From contig NW_017265152.1 of the NCBI RefSeq assembly GCF_001638985.1, forward strand, positions 1,000,262-1,064,261: DNA of 64,000 nt. Reading direction: 5' to 3'. The notes beneath the pieces are model-generated. The model did not search any database, had not been told where the DNA came from, and was given only the letters and a program-made list of their open reading frames with translations. The stretch comes from Phycomyces blakesleeanus NRRL 1555(-) (lineage: Eukaryota; Mucoromycota; Mucoromycetes; Mucorales; Phycomycetaceae). Position 1 is the stretch's first letter, and the number at the start of each line of letters is the position of its first letter. Of this stretch, positions 1 through 11,883 are shown piece by piece. The position numbers and the translations under genes were made by a program.

Positions 1-1817
1 CCAGTTTCGGGAGTTCCTTGTGAAGTGGAAAACCATGTCATTTAGACATCTTACCTGGGTGCCTGCAACCTGGTTGGCCAGAGTCGAGCCATCGCTCTAT
101 CGAGATGCATGCAAATTTGATTTTGTCCGTCCCCCCCTGTCTGAACAGACCTTAGTGCCAAGATCCTGGATGATGATCGAGAGCATCCTCGACATTGAAC
201 ACTTTCAAATCCAAGGCAGATATGTCATTTCCCGAGTCTTTGCAAAGTTTTGTAATTTACCCTATGATGAAGGCAAGTAAAATTTAATAAATCAAATCAA
301 TTAAATCAATTAAACCAAATTCCATTAAATTCATTATTACCTTTTTGTTACTACTATTGATTTTGATCTATCTATTCATCTATTCATATATATATTGATC
401 AAAATTCATATTCATATTCACATTGGCACTCAAACTCAAACTCAAACTCCCCTTTTTGATTGAATCAATGAATGAAATTTATCAACATTGAATACTCTAT
501 TAAATTCTCTTTATATTTATTTATCTATCTATCTATTTTTTTTTATTATTCTTTGTAGCTTGTTGGGACACTCCGCCACCAGATTACTCGGATCTCTATC
601 CTGCATATAGGCGGGCATTATATCAGTGGGAGCGTGTGCGTAGAATCAAAACACCTCACGATCTCGAAAAACGCATACTAGCCATTAGATCGGTCCAAAC
701 AGACAAAGACTTTCCAAACCATCAACTGAAGATAGAACCGGATTACATAACAGGAGGCCGGTTACTCAAACATCAACTTGGTGATATAAAGTAAGAATCA
801 CTCTTATTTATTTTACTCTCGCACATAAACAAATGCGTCAACTTACACATTATGCTTAGTTGGCTCTTACAGCAATGGCTGCTCAACAAACTATATGTAC
901 ATGTCGACAATTCCGGATTTGGTACATACATTTTATATGACGATCTAAAGCTAGAAAGAAAAAAAAATATATAGAGAAAGAAAAGAAAGATAGAGCCAAT
1001 TGTATTTCTTTCTTTTTTTTTGTGGAATAATAATTAGCCTTGCTTCTAACCAATTGTCTTTGTTTTATGTATATATATATATCCTGTGATGATCTTCTAC
1101 ACTTAGGCAAGACGATCCAGACGATCATCTTTCTGTATCACCTCTTCAAGAAATTCGACATTTATCCATTCGCAATTGTTGTCTCGGAATCTTCATTGAC
1201 CAAGTGGCTCGATGCATTTAAGAAATGGGCCCCTGATCTCAGCGTTGCTGGCTACTATGGTTCCGAAGCTAGCTGCAGGACAGCATCTGAATACGAGATC
1301 TTTCGAACAGGATCTTCTGCTAGTGCTAGTGCTAGTGCTAGTTCTAGTGTTGGTGCTGGTGCTGGTGCTGGTGCTGCACAAGGTGGACGATCCGGCATAA
1401 AATGTCATGCGGTTCTTTTTACCCATAAGTCTCTCACATCTGATCCAGCCGAAATAATATCTCGAGTCGATTACTGGGCAGCGTGTGTTATTGATGAATC
1501 CCAACAATTGATAGACTTTACAAATCATGAAAAACCCACATTCAACATCACTCGGTGCAACCAATACATAACAATAGTTGGTACGTCAGTTGAGAGTAGA
1601 TAAAACAAAGCAAAACAAAAAAAAACAAAAAACTGCATATTGACTTACCTTTTGTTTCTTTATATTATGTATACTTGTTGGTGGATTTGGCTTGACTATC
1701 ATGTCAAAACATACCTTACTATCTTGTACTTTATTATACTTCAATATCTTTTTGCTACCCTCTGTAGGCACATCTCTCGAAAGCCACGCTCGTAAATTGA
1801 GTATCCAGAGCAGTTAA
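1..1817 (+). CDS. Mi-2/CHD3-type chromodomain-ATPase, truncated (5' partial)
   Basis: Exons 1-272, 559-790, 860-921, 1107-1580 and 1768-1817 join in phase; the reading frame enters at base 2, giving 362 residues in the window. What is seen: the end of a first chromodomain (FLVKWKTMSFRHLTWVP), a second one (SWMMIESIL to FCNLPYDEACW), a GG.LL.HQL..INWL stretch, then the first half of a SNF2 ATPase with a motif-I region DNSGFGKTIQT, the KWAPD block, a motif-II region VIDESQQL and a motif-III region VGTSLES. The protein stops 13 residues after motif III begins, so lobe 2 (helicase C) is absent. Order and wording match animal CHD3/CHD4. Family members slide nucleosomes. Here motif I has DNSG for DEMG and motif II DESQ for DEAH, so a catalytically weak or dead scaffold, or a decaying paralogue, is inferred. 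The first intron is GC-AG. A Ser/Ala/Gly repeat sits inside lobe 1 near 1311-1380. Confidence 0.82.
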
Positions 1818-2215
1818 TGGATTCAATTTGGTTCAATGCGACACTTCTTCTTTGTACACATCCGTACACGGCCTTTTATTTTTCTATTTATTTATTTATT
1901 TATTGTTTCGTTTTAAAATAACAATCTCTATATGTAAACAACCGTTTTTGTTGTATATTCTACAAAGACAAATCAGATAAATAAAAAGTCTTGAAGAAAT
2001 TATACTTTCGCATGAATTTGTGTTTTTATTTTATTTTTATAAACTATATATACATACACATTGAATTCCTTCTTTTTTCTTTCTTTCTTTTATTCATGTT
2101 TGCCACCAGCAAATAAATCTGAGTTTGAGTAAATTCAAGATAAATAGATATATACAAAAAAAAAGGGCTCTTCTTTTTTTGAAGATCATCAAAGTCTAAT
2201 TTAGTAGAGGACATA

Positions 2216-2290
2216 AGAGGAGAAAGGGGAAGGAGAAGGGAGAGAAGGAGGAGGCAATGAGGGGAGGGGGGGCGGAGGGGGGGACGTGGC
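2216..2290. repeat. G-rich polypurine tract
   Basis: About 75 bases are almost wholly A and G on the plus strand, with several runs of three to seven G separated by short spacers. The composition would allow G-quadruplex or triplex structure. It lies about 400 bases downstream of the Mi-2-like stop codon. No function is claimed. Confidence 0.6.
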
Positions 2291-5200
2291 GGTACAAAAC
2301 CATGCATGCATACATACAATGAACAGAATAAACACATAAATAAAAGGAGGGGGGAATAAGTCCAAATAACTCTATCATATAAAAGAAAACCAATTGTTAA
2401 ACACAAGGTATATTGGTGAATTTTTCTTATGATTTTCATTAAATGAAATGAAAAGAATGAAATATAATCAAAATATACTATAAATACATATAAGGTATAT
2501 AGGTATATAAATATATAGATACAATTTGGCTGTCTTTACAAGTACAAGTACAAAGTACAAATATTAATGCAATGTATTGATATCTAACTATTAAAGTATC
2601 TTGTTTGTCGATTGAAGATACTTGATATCTTTTCGGCTCTGTCAGTCTAGAGCACAATTTTCACTCTTAAACTCAAACTCAAATCCAATTTTCTTTTTTT
2701 CAAATGGGGTTACTCAAGAGGGGGGGGTCGTGGCTTTGCCTACATCTTTTTCCAAGATCCAAGGCTTAAAAAAAGAAGAAAGGCTGAAATACCAAAATAC
2801 ATCGTTCTTTCTTTGTCTAACTCTTAAAATAAAATGCTTTTGGTTGGACTGAAATCAAATACACTTTTTTTTTGACTAGGTTGTATTAATAATCATCTAA
2901 TTAATCAACCGAGCAGTCAATTAAATCGCTTGCTCAATATATTATAATCAAAATTGCACCCATTTATCTAATATTCAATACACATTATTTCATGTTAAAA
3001 AAAAAGAAGATCAAGTAACCAAGAGAGTACAAATTGCCATTCTGTATGTATATTTTTAACCTGATATACAGGAAGACTGAAAGGCAGGAATATAGGAAGG
3101 CATACAGATTGATATATAGATTTATTACCGAATTGAGACATATACTTGTGTAGCCTAATTACCACAAACGAACAAAAAAAAAAGAATGTCGCTTATACCT
3201 ACGCTTTTGTAAACGAAAAATACTCTAAACGTATTCAAATTGGTTATTTTTTTCTCACTCAGCCTGTTTTTTTTTTGTTTTTTGTTTTTTTTTTTAAAAA
3301 AAAAAAACTTATTTATACACTGTGTGTACAAAGAGGTAATAAGCCCAGGGACAGCTCAATAGAACCTTGATCGGGAATGCGGGAGGAGTGTATTGAGGCG
3401 CTGAAAAAGCCGAAAAGTAATATGGACCACAGAAGATCTGATTCTTTGGAGGAAGAATAAAAAAAACCGGGTATTTCTTGGTGATGGTAGTGTTTGTAGT
3501 GGTTCGGGTAATTCTTTGTACCAAGGGAACAAAAAGAGAGAGAGGAAGAAAAAAAATGGTTGCCAAGTCAACTAAAGTAACACATTTGTTGTCAAAAACA
3601 AAAACACAAAGCACAATAGTCTTTTCTGCTAAACATGCGTGTAAATTTACAATACGGCTATTGTCACACAGTTTCGTCTAGACAAAATTTGTTCTTTCTT
3701 TTATTATTGTCGATATTTCCAATAAACTCTGAAATATTCTATAGAAGATTTAGTATACAATTATATATATATATATATCTTAAAGGTGGTAATGATGTAG
3801 AATCATATTTGACAATCTACATTGACTTGCCATCAAAGTCTCATTTTCTGTCTCATTCCAGCTGGTCTTAAATGCTTCTCCATAAAGCATTGCTATATTA
3901 TCTTTTCCCTTCATGTGAAGCTGTGTTCAAAGGGAATAAAAGGTTCTCAAACGTATTGATAAATGTTGGATTTTGGTTGTCAAGGACTTTATTAAAGCCA
4001 AAAAAAAAATAACAGCTTTTCCATGACAACTGGTTTGGATTGGTTTGGATAACTTATGCACTCCAGTCACACACATTTATACTGAAATGGCTTCTTCTTT
4101 TTATTGTTGGTTACTTGATAGGGTTAATTATTCTATATAATGTATCTTCATCAATATTTTTCCATTTAATTTTAAAAGCTCTATTTACATTCTCATACAC
4201 ACATGCAAACGAGTCTATGAAATTAATTGCATAAGATGCATAAAGATAATATATATAATAACAGTATTTTCTCTAGAGCATTTTTTTTTATTATACAATA
4301 CACTATGGTAAAAAATAGAAAGGCGATTTTAGTAAGAGATTTTTACAAGATTTTCCAAGATTTAAGGGTTGTTTTAAGATTGAATTTTGATTAAGCGCTA
4401 TTATATATATTGCTATTACTGTAGCTCAAAAGTAAAGCCACATTTTTTTTTAAAAAAAATACTCCACTTTTACCCCACCGTATTTTTTTACAACCAACAC
4501 AAAACACTTTTTACAGCTTCTTCAACATCTTCAACCCAATACAATAATAATACTAATAAAGCAATAATTTACTAAAGAAAAAAATGTCCAGAGAATGTAA
4601 TAGCTTAACAAAAAGAAAGGGGGGAGGTATCTTGGGTATTGCTCTGTAGATAATCAGACTAGAATGTTTCTCTTTTTTTATCTCGCACGGAGACTCTCCG
4701 GAACATCTTCTGCTGGTCATATAGTAACGCCTCACAAATCTGGAAAATAATGAATTTTGACAAAATGTTAAAATCCTCCGCCAAATTAGCTTGACACATT
4801 TGTCGATTTCATAGTGTTTTCCAGTTTTTCAGTTTTCAATATTTATATATACACACGTCTTGATTGCAGTGCAATATGTCTAAAAGCTTAAAAGCTGGAT
4901 TTCTTTCCCTTGAACCTCTTTTGAACATTTACGATTGAATTCCTCTTCTATAGAAGAATTCGATTGTAAAAGTTTAAAAATAATACTGAGAAGGTGATTT
5001 CGGAAAGTGATGTTTTCTGCAAAATGAAATAGTATTAGATTTCGACTATGATAAAATAAAGCTTTTTGAGCCTCGACCAACCTGGGATCTTTTCATTCAC
5101 TGAATATAGCCTAAAATAAGTCTCGAGTATTTATAAAGAAAAAAGTATAATTGTTGATCATTGTGGTATTGATCTTAACTCAATGAGTGTAAACTAATGC

Positions 5201-8200
5201 GTTACTAATAGTTTGTACATATTTTAATAAAAAGTAAAAGTAAAAGGAAAAGTATATATATATATATGAATGGATTAATATTATTGTCTTGACTCCCTAT
5301 TTGACTTTTCTAAATAGGCTATTAGAGTAGTTCTAATCATAATATTTATCTTGCCCACTTTAACCGGAAAACTGTTACACTTTTTATGGATTGTCTTATC
5401 AAATCCCTTATAGGTGTCTGGCTTTGTTAGTAGCCTTTTCCTCAAAATGGGTTTAGTATATGTCTACATATTTCTGGCAATACTAGAATCTAGTCTTTTT
5501 GGCACAGAGAATTTTAATCTCGTTGAGTACAATTTTGATCATAACCTCTATCAAATGCTTCGTAAAGTAAGGTAAGCTTCACTCTAAAAAGGTTTATATA
5601 CTTTTTTTTTGAAAAAGAAAACTTTCTTATTGATAGAATGCAAAGCATCTACTGATTGTTCCCACACTTACTACCTCAGACTATAATAAGTCTTTTACTA
5701 AAACACACCTTTAATTTAATGCAACGACTCTTTTCTTTTTGCAGTATATCCACACAGCCTTGTGTTTCCGTCTCTAGAAATAAGAAAGTTTAGTCTTGTT
5801 CATTTGTGCTTCTTGTAGTATATCTTTTCCTCTAAGCCAAACCAATTCAATAATCCCTTTAAACGTCAATTGCTCTGTACTAGGTTTGTTTAGGTATAGC
5901 GCTCTCATTGGAAATTTGAGCAAGTAGTAAGTTTATAATAATATTACTTATTCGTTGTCTTTGATAAATAAATAAAATTCTGGGCTTGCTTAACGCCTTT
6001 CTGTTGGCTTAATGTTATATACTACAATTTCAATAAGAGATATAAAGAAGGGATATAGCAGTTAATGCTTTATTTTTTGAAAGAAATTACTTGTCTGTGA
6101 TAATAATTGATATCTGTCTTTCTAGCTTTAAACGTATATTCATAATGTTCCGATAATAAATGGCAATTTCTTATATTATGTACCATCAGATTGTATTACC
6201 AATAACTTTCTTATACAAGAGGTTAAACTTTCTAAAAAAAAAAGAAAGACAAATAACCCCAATATGAACTTTAAAACTAAAACAAATACTTGCGGTAAAT
6301 ACAAATAGCTTTACATTTCTTTTTTATAGTAAAATAACTAGCCGATTAGCATTGTTTATATCGATACCATAGCTAAGTCAGATACGGAGGCATACATAAT
6401 GTATCAACTAGCAATTTTTCTGAGAGCACGGGCTTAATTAGTATAATTGCTACAGAAAATAAAAAGGAAAGAAAGAAAGAATGCATAGCAAACGACTTTG
6501 TTTTGCAAACCAAACATTTAAATTTACATAGCAACCCAATATTTCAATAAATATACTCAACGAATCGGAAGTCTTCATTTAAACACTATCATTATAAAGT
6601 TAAGTTCCGACCTATGCTGCAACATTGTTCCTCTAAGCTCCGTGACACATACAATAATACACAGGCAGCACGGGCCACATATGACATGAAATGTAGTAAA
6701 GAAAAGGTAAAGCAAGTGCCTGCACAGCTCATCCTTCAGAATGTAAGTGATACTTCTTTAACACCCAAAACCCATATTTTAAGCATAGATATTAAATAAA
6801 GAAGTAAAATAGTAATAATATATACATGTTGTCAAGGCTAAAAGATAAAAGAAAACCGAAAAAGGAATAAGAAAAAAACCGAATTTTATAATATATTATC
6901 AAACTATCATAATAAAAATAATAAAAAAGAACAGCAACTCATGATTGAGACGTCATGAGTTTTATAAAAAAAACACCTATCCAAACAGAACGCGTCAAAA
7001 CAACTCTCTTCCACATACCATCAATACTTTATACACTTCTTTACTGCTGTCTCACAAACTGCTTTGATCAACATACACGTTAAATACGAATCATGACCAA
7101 TATAAATCCATTTTGCTAGTCAAATCCCAGGCTTTTATCATATGTAAAACTGTCAGTAGCAAGATATAAGACAACATGTCAAAACCAGTACACAGCAAAA
7201 ATGAAATACTGAGGTCCAACACTAGTTTGATCATCAATCCATCCAAGGTTATCCATACTCAGGAACAAGAAATAAATTGTCGGTGCTCAATATAGCTCAA
7301 CAAGTATACAATATTTTTTAAAAACGTACCTTCTGAAGACTGTAGCCGTCTGGTCTTTTCACAGGCAAGGCTAACGATCAATGTTCCCATCTTTATCCAG
7401 GATCAAAGACATTCTAGTCTCTTTGAGCATGTACTTACTACGAATTGTATGTGTTAACATATTTATAATTTGGCTATCAGCCACCGGCATGGGTCACATG
7501 TGTATAAGCTTTTATGTACCATTATTTATTACTGTATGTCCCTCTTTTTGCGTCCACGACAAATGTCAATGATCACGCTGCTGGTTTTTGGACATGACCA
7601 TGTCTTATAAACTCCTGTTGTAAAAATTACTTCCGGGCAATTGATTTTTGTGTATATACACTGTCAAGGTCAAGGATGACTGTCCTTATCAAGATTTTAT
7701 TTATGTTTTTTGGAGGGATATTTAAAAGTTGGATAAGCTAAGTGAGCTAAATTTAGTTCAGCTTCAAACTCTCTTATGTGTATGACATTTAGAGCAGTTT
7801 AACTATTGGCGACAAATACAGTAGCCTTATGCTTATACCCGAAGTGTGTTCCTCGTATGCCACCCAGTATACAGCTATTAATATTACAAATATTTATCTT
7901 GACATTTATTAAGCTGGTTGGTATAGGCGTGCAAGGTTGAATTTAATGATCAAAAGTCTGAAATTTGATTATATTCTATGGGTCAGCATAGTATGCAATT
8001 AGGATCGCTGGTACTTTCAATAGAGTACAAGAACGGTCTTTGTAGATATGGAATTCTGTGGTGTGTGTGACCCTATACAACATGGTGTGTTGTATTTGGG
8101 GTACTGCTGTATCCAATATTGTATAATAACCTGGGTATAAGGATCTGTCAAAGGTGTTGATATAAATGATTGTTCAATATAAAGACTTTATCTGGAATAT

Positions 8201-9525
8201 AATTCCCGTATATCTGATCCATCATTATTGGAGCATCTTCGAAAAGTACTTAAGCTATTAACATCTGAACCCTTACTATACCTTATGTCCAGGGTGATTG
8301 GATATATCCTAATAACTATAGGTACAATCGATAAAATAACCTGCGGCAATATAATTCAATTTAAGCCAAGATATCTTCAAGCACAACAGAAGAGTCTCAA
8401 AGCATGTATCGTTGCAACCTTTCATAAACACAAATATTATAATGTGAGCTTTTTATTGTACTGATGTAGTCTAGAATCCATACTATTATACTGATTTTGT
8501 TTGCTAAGAGTGAGGTGGACCGATATCAAGACCAAGCTAAATAAAATTCCATCTTTCTTTCGGAGTGAAGAAGTGAAAGTGTAGTGTTGTTGATCTCTTT
8601 GAAGTAATACGTGTCCCCCAAACTGTCTAGAAGTAGAAAGAAAATAGAGATACATGGCAGATTTGGTATATTGAGGGTGAAACATGATCAGTACAAACTT
8701 AGACGGGAAAACAAACCGTTCAAGTCATTTACGAATGTAGCCTGAATAGAACAAATTATTGCTTTTTTTTTGGTAGCAAAATCAATATGAACCTTTTCTA
8801 TGGCTGTAGAGACTTTTTTTTATAAAGGGCCTTATTGAAGACTTTAGTAGATATCTTTGCAAGATTGTCCGGGTTTAAAGGGTTGTTTGAATGTTGGCTT
8901 TTTGAACAAGTATTTCTTTTCTCCCTTTATATATATGCATGTGTCTCAATTACAATTCTTCTTTATTGTTTTGTTATTAGTTTAACTCAAAAGGCCAAAA
9001 TACACCCCTAGGTATGCGCTTTATTTTAAAATACATTTTACAAATAATGCATAACTATGATTATTTATTCAAAGTGTCAGTCGTTTTTACTCATTGGATG
9101 ATTTTTGGGTTAAATTATTTTACATGGATTTATTAGCCTGTATTCTTTACTTTAATACATAACATCACCAGCGCAGAGTGTACTCGAGTCTATTGAAAGC
9201 AAATAAATAAAACTCTAGTAATAAAAGCCGGGAATCTTTAAATGTATTTTAGACAATCATATACTAAGCTTTGTGCGACAAGCCTTTTTGATTTCATATA
9301 TATAATTTAAAGTCACGCACTATATTTTCACTGTAAAACTTTATTTCTATAAAAAAAGCATATTATGGTTTTTCAAGCCATTTACACTATGATAGAAAAA
9401 AAAATGCTAAAAACAAACAAGCCGTGTAGTGGATAGCTTATACATACTCAATATTTTATTTTATCGTACTCAATTAATCACGTGCATTCGCGTTTTTAGA
9501 TTGAATGTAAAAAAAAAACTGAGTT

Positions 9526-9537
9526 ACGCGGTCGCGT
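9526..9537. promoter_or_regulatory. Candidate MCB (MBF-type) palindrome
   Basis: ACGCGGTCGCGT is an inverted pair of ACGCG cores, 57 bases before the chosen ATG of the next gene. A further TTCGCGTT lies at 9487-9494. In fungi ACGCG boxes bind MBF/SBF-type factors that drive G1/S transcription. The sequence is seen; its function is inferred. Confidence 0.35.
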
Positions 9538-9593
9538 ATTCAATTTTGTTTTTTGTCCTCTTCCTTTTAGAAATATATGATCGCCTTGTCTTG

Positions 9594-10928
9594 ATGTTCA
9601 CGCACTTTGGATTGCACAAAAAACCTGCTATTACTTACAAGCGTAAGGCACGCCCCTCAAGTAATAATGATCTCGAAAGTGTATTCGACGCACCATCCAA
9701 TCCAGTTCTGCCGGTGATCGACCCCGCGATCAATCCAAAATCTGCTGATGATTTAGACATCTTTGATTTCCCAGAAGATGAAGACGACACACTTGAAGTA
9801 GAGCTCATGGTTGCTACTGAACGGCCGCATGCTACCAACGAATCACAACAAACTCCCTCAAAAGCACGTCCACGAAAACCTAAATCAAAGTCAAACATTG
9901 TAAAACGTACATCACAAACTACTTTCTGCCCAAAACCTAATGGTGTAAAGCCAGTGGGACCAAAGCCTATAGTGATAAAACCTAAACCAGCCACCACTCT
10001 CTTAGAAACATACATCTCACCAAGTAAACAAGTATCTGTACAATCACAGCCTTTCCAAACAACGCGCACATATCAACTCTCGGCTCCAATCCCACCTACT
10101 ACAAGTTGCATGTCTTTTGGAAGGCCAACACAACCTTACACACCCATTGGATCATATAATTCATCTATCATAACCTCGCACGACACATGTGTGGGACGAT
10201 CTAATTCTATGTCAACTTATACATCTACACCCACCCACTTACACACGCCAACGCCCACTACCAGCACAAACACGTCTTTCTTTACCAATGACAACCAATT
10301 TCCTTTACAAACATGGCCAATCCCTTTTGTGTACACTACTTATCCACATCCATTTAATTTTGCTCCTAGCAATCCATCCCAACCGCAGTTACAGCCTTAC
10401 ACTCAACCCCAACAACAAACATCATCCTTATATTACAATCATCAACCGACTTACTCTAGTCACCATGTACCTCCACTTCCACCAGTACAATCTATACGCT
10501 CAAATCGTCCTAAAAAACAAAAAATGAATCTTGTCTCACGCCTCAAGGGCGCAAGTGGAAATTCTGTAGACACTGAGACAAAACCAGCTCATCATTTTGA
10601 GTTCTCGGATGATGATGAAGAGACTGAGGAAATATATCTTTCAAAGCCACCAAAACAAACTGTAGAGCCGCCACCAGTACTGAGTCCTGAGCCGAAAAAA
10701 TTACCACACAAAGAACAGATGGAGAAGGAACTCGAGTTCCTGATGAAGGCTGAATTTGGAACCGACACAATGATTTCCAAGACCATTAATCGACCACGCT
10801 ACATGCCTGAAAACCCAATGAAAGTCCGTGTGACATACAAGCGGTCCAACGGAGAGGCTAGAAAGCAAAATGAACAAGAGGAGCTGGAACGACTTGAGAA
10901 GATGTTGCTGGAACTTCGCGAAGAATAA
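9594..10928 (+). CDS. Low-complexity protein with WAPL-like N-terminus
   Basis: A single open frame of 444 residues from the ATG at 9594. The frame is open upstream to 9429 but has no ATG there, and TTTTAG at about 9565-9570 could be a splice acceptor of an unseen first exon. The first residues show TYKRK..PSS..D.ESVF followed by an acidic DDLDIFDFPEDEDD. Human WAPL starts with a comparable TY.RK...SS..DEVF and an acidic stretch, which suggests a cohesin-release factor N-terminus. The middle is rich in P, T, S, Q and H. The C-terminus is charged (RVTYKRSNGEARKQ, then a Glu/Leu-rich helix). The large helical WAPL C-domain is missing. The protein could be a divergent or shortened WAPL or an unrelated disordered protein. 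The gene is convergent with HIRA. Confidence 0.6.
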   Translation: MFTHFGLHKKPAITYKRKARPSSNNDLESVFDAPSNPVLPVIDPAINPKSADDLDIFDFPEDEDDTLEVELMVATERPHATNESQQTPSKARPRKPKSKSNIVKRTSQTTFCPKPNGVKPVGPKPIVIKPKPATTLLETYISPSKQVSVQSQPFQTTRTYQLSAPIPPTTSCMSFGRPTQPYTPIGSYNSSIITSHDTCVGRSNSMSTYTSTPTHLHTPTPTTSTNTSFFTNDNQFPLQTWPIPFVYTTYPHPFNFAPSNPSQPQLQPYTQPQQQTSSLYYNHQPTYSSHHVPPLPPVQSIRSNRPKKQKMNLVSRLKGASGNSVDTETKPAHHFEFSDDDEETEEIYLSKPPKQTVEPPPVLSPEPKKLPHKEQMEKELEFLMKAEFGTDTMISKTINRPRYMPENPMKVRVTYKRSNGEARKQNEQEELERLEKMLLELREE

Positions 10929-10976
10929 AATGCATGTGTACATACGAATATACATATATATACATATATATATATA

Positions 10977-11013
<37 letters not shown>

Positions 11014-11883
11014 TATTACTATCACTATTACTACTATTACTATTATTGTCATCATCATATAATTTTTCTCTGTCAAACATATACACATACACACATACAC
11101 AAACACAAACACCCATTTCGCAAATAATATACATTTTACCACATTAAATTAGCTCAACTGTATTAGTGATATAAATATATGCATTCATTCTAGAAAACTT
11201 ATTCAACAAAACACTACTAAATTATTTCTTAAACTTAAAATGCTTATTCCATAATTGTAAAATGAAGTTCTGCCCGGTTAATCACAAACGGGAATGCCAC
11301 AATGATTCCCTTTTTGTCACAATCTGTTTAATTATTGTACACCGGGCAATACTATCTATTAACCTGCTTAAAACTTACAGGGCTTGAACATTGAAAAAAA
11401 AAAGAATATGTGTATGTGTGTATGTATGTATATAATCGATTTAAATGTTTATTTAAAAATGGTTTCAGACATATTGTGTGCTATTAGCATACAAATTCTA
11501 ACTACAGTTGACGAGTTTTATTTTGTTTTTGGTCTTTTTGTTTGTTTGTTTATAATCCTCAGAGGAAGGACTCTCCGAGCTTAAGTACATTCCCTATATT
11601 CTTGTACAGTTCGTTGTAATTGCCTATTGGAAGCTGTATATATTTGTGTTAGAATGCAGATCAGAAATATGTCTTGTAATTACAATTGTACGTTTGTGTT
11701 GCTGCTGTTGATTTTTTTTTCTACTTACCAAATATTGGTAGGATTTGTTTTAGCAAATCCTTTTTGGACAGTGTGTCTAATACATTTGGCTCCCATGCCT
11801 CGTTTTCAGGACTGTGGAAACAAATATTAGTCTTTTTGTTCGTATACACATATATATATATATCTTTGTACAAGCATTGTTAT
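10929..11883. other. Convergent 3' intergenic region
   Basis: This spacer lies between the 3' ends of the WAPL-like gene (+) and HIRA (-). It starts with TA and TTA microsatellites (about 10955-11060). I found no coding sequence that I can support; the short frames here are repeat-derived. Confidence 0.6.

Larger units (their letters stand above)
1818..9593. other. Gene-poor AT-rich region
   Basis: I see no convincing gene in this 7.8 kb. The first part is the 3' flank of the Mi-2-like gene, with an AATAAA-like signal near 1979. A G-rich purine tract lies at about 2216-2290. The rest is AT-rich sequence with short open frames that show no recognisable domain, poly-A/T runs and TA microsatellites. 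Two diverged stretches, about 4330-4480 and 8830-9010, resemble each other and may be an old dispersed repeat. No tRNA or rRNA was recognised. Confidence 0.6.

Noticed and set aside
7381..7572. 63-codon hydrophobic frame in the gene desert
   Set aside because: It is short, has no recognised motif and no splice partners; chance frames of this size are expected in 7 kb.
9429..9593. Upstream extension of the WAPL-like protein (SYAVAYSILFFVLFLLE)
   Set aside because: No ATG starts it and it covers the putative promoter boxes; the hydrophobic run comes from T-rich promoter sequence.
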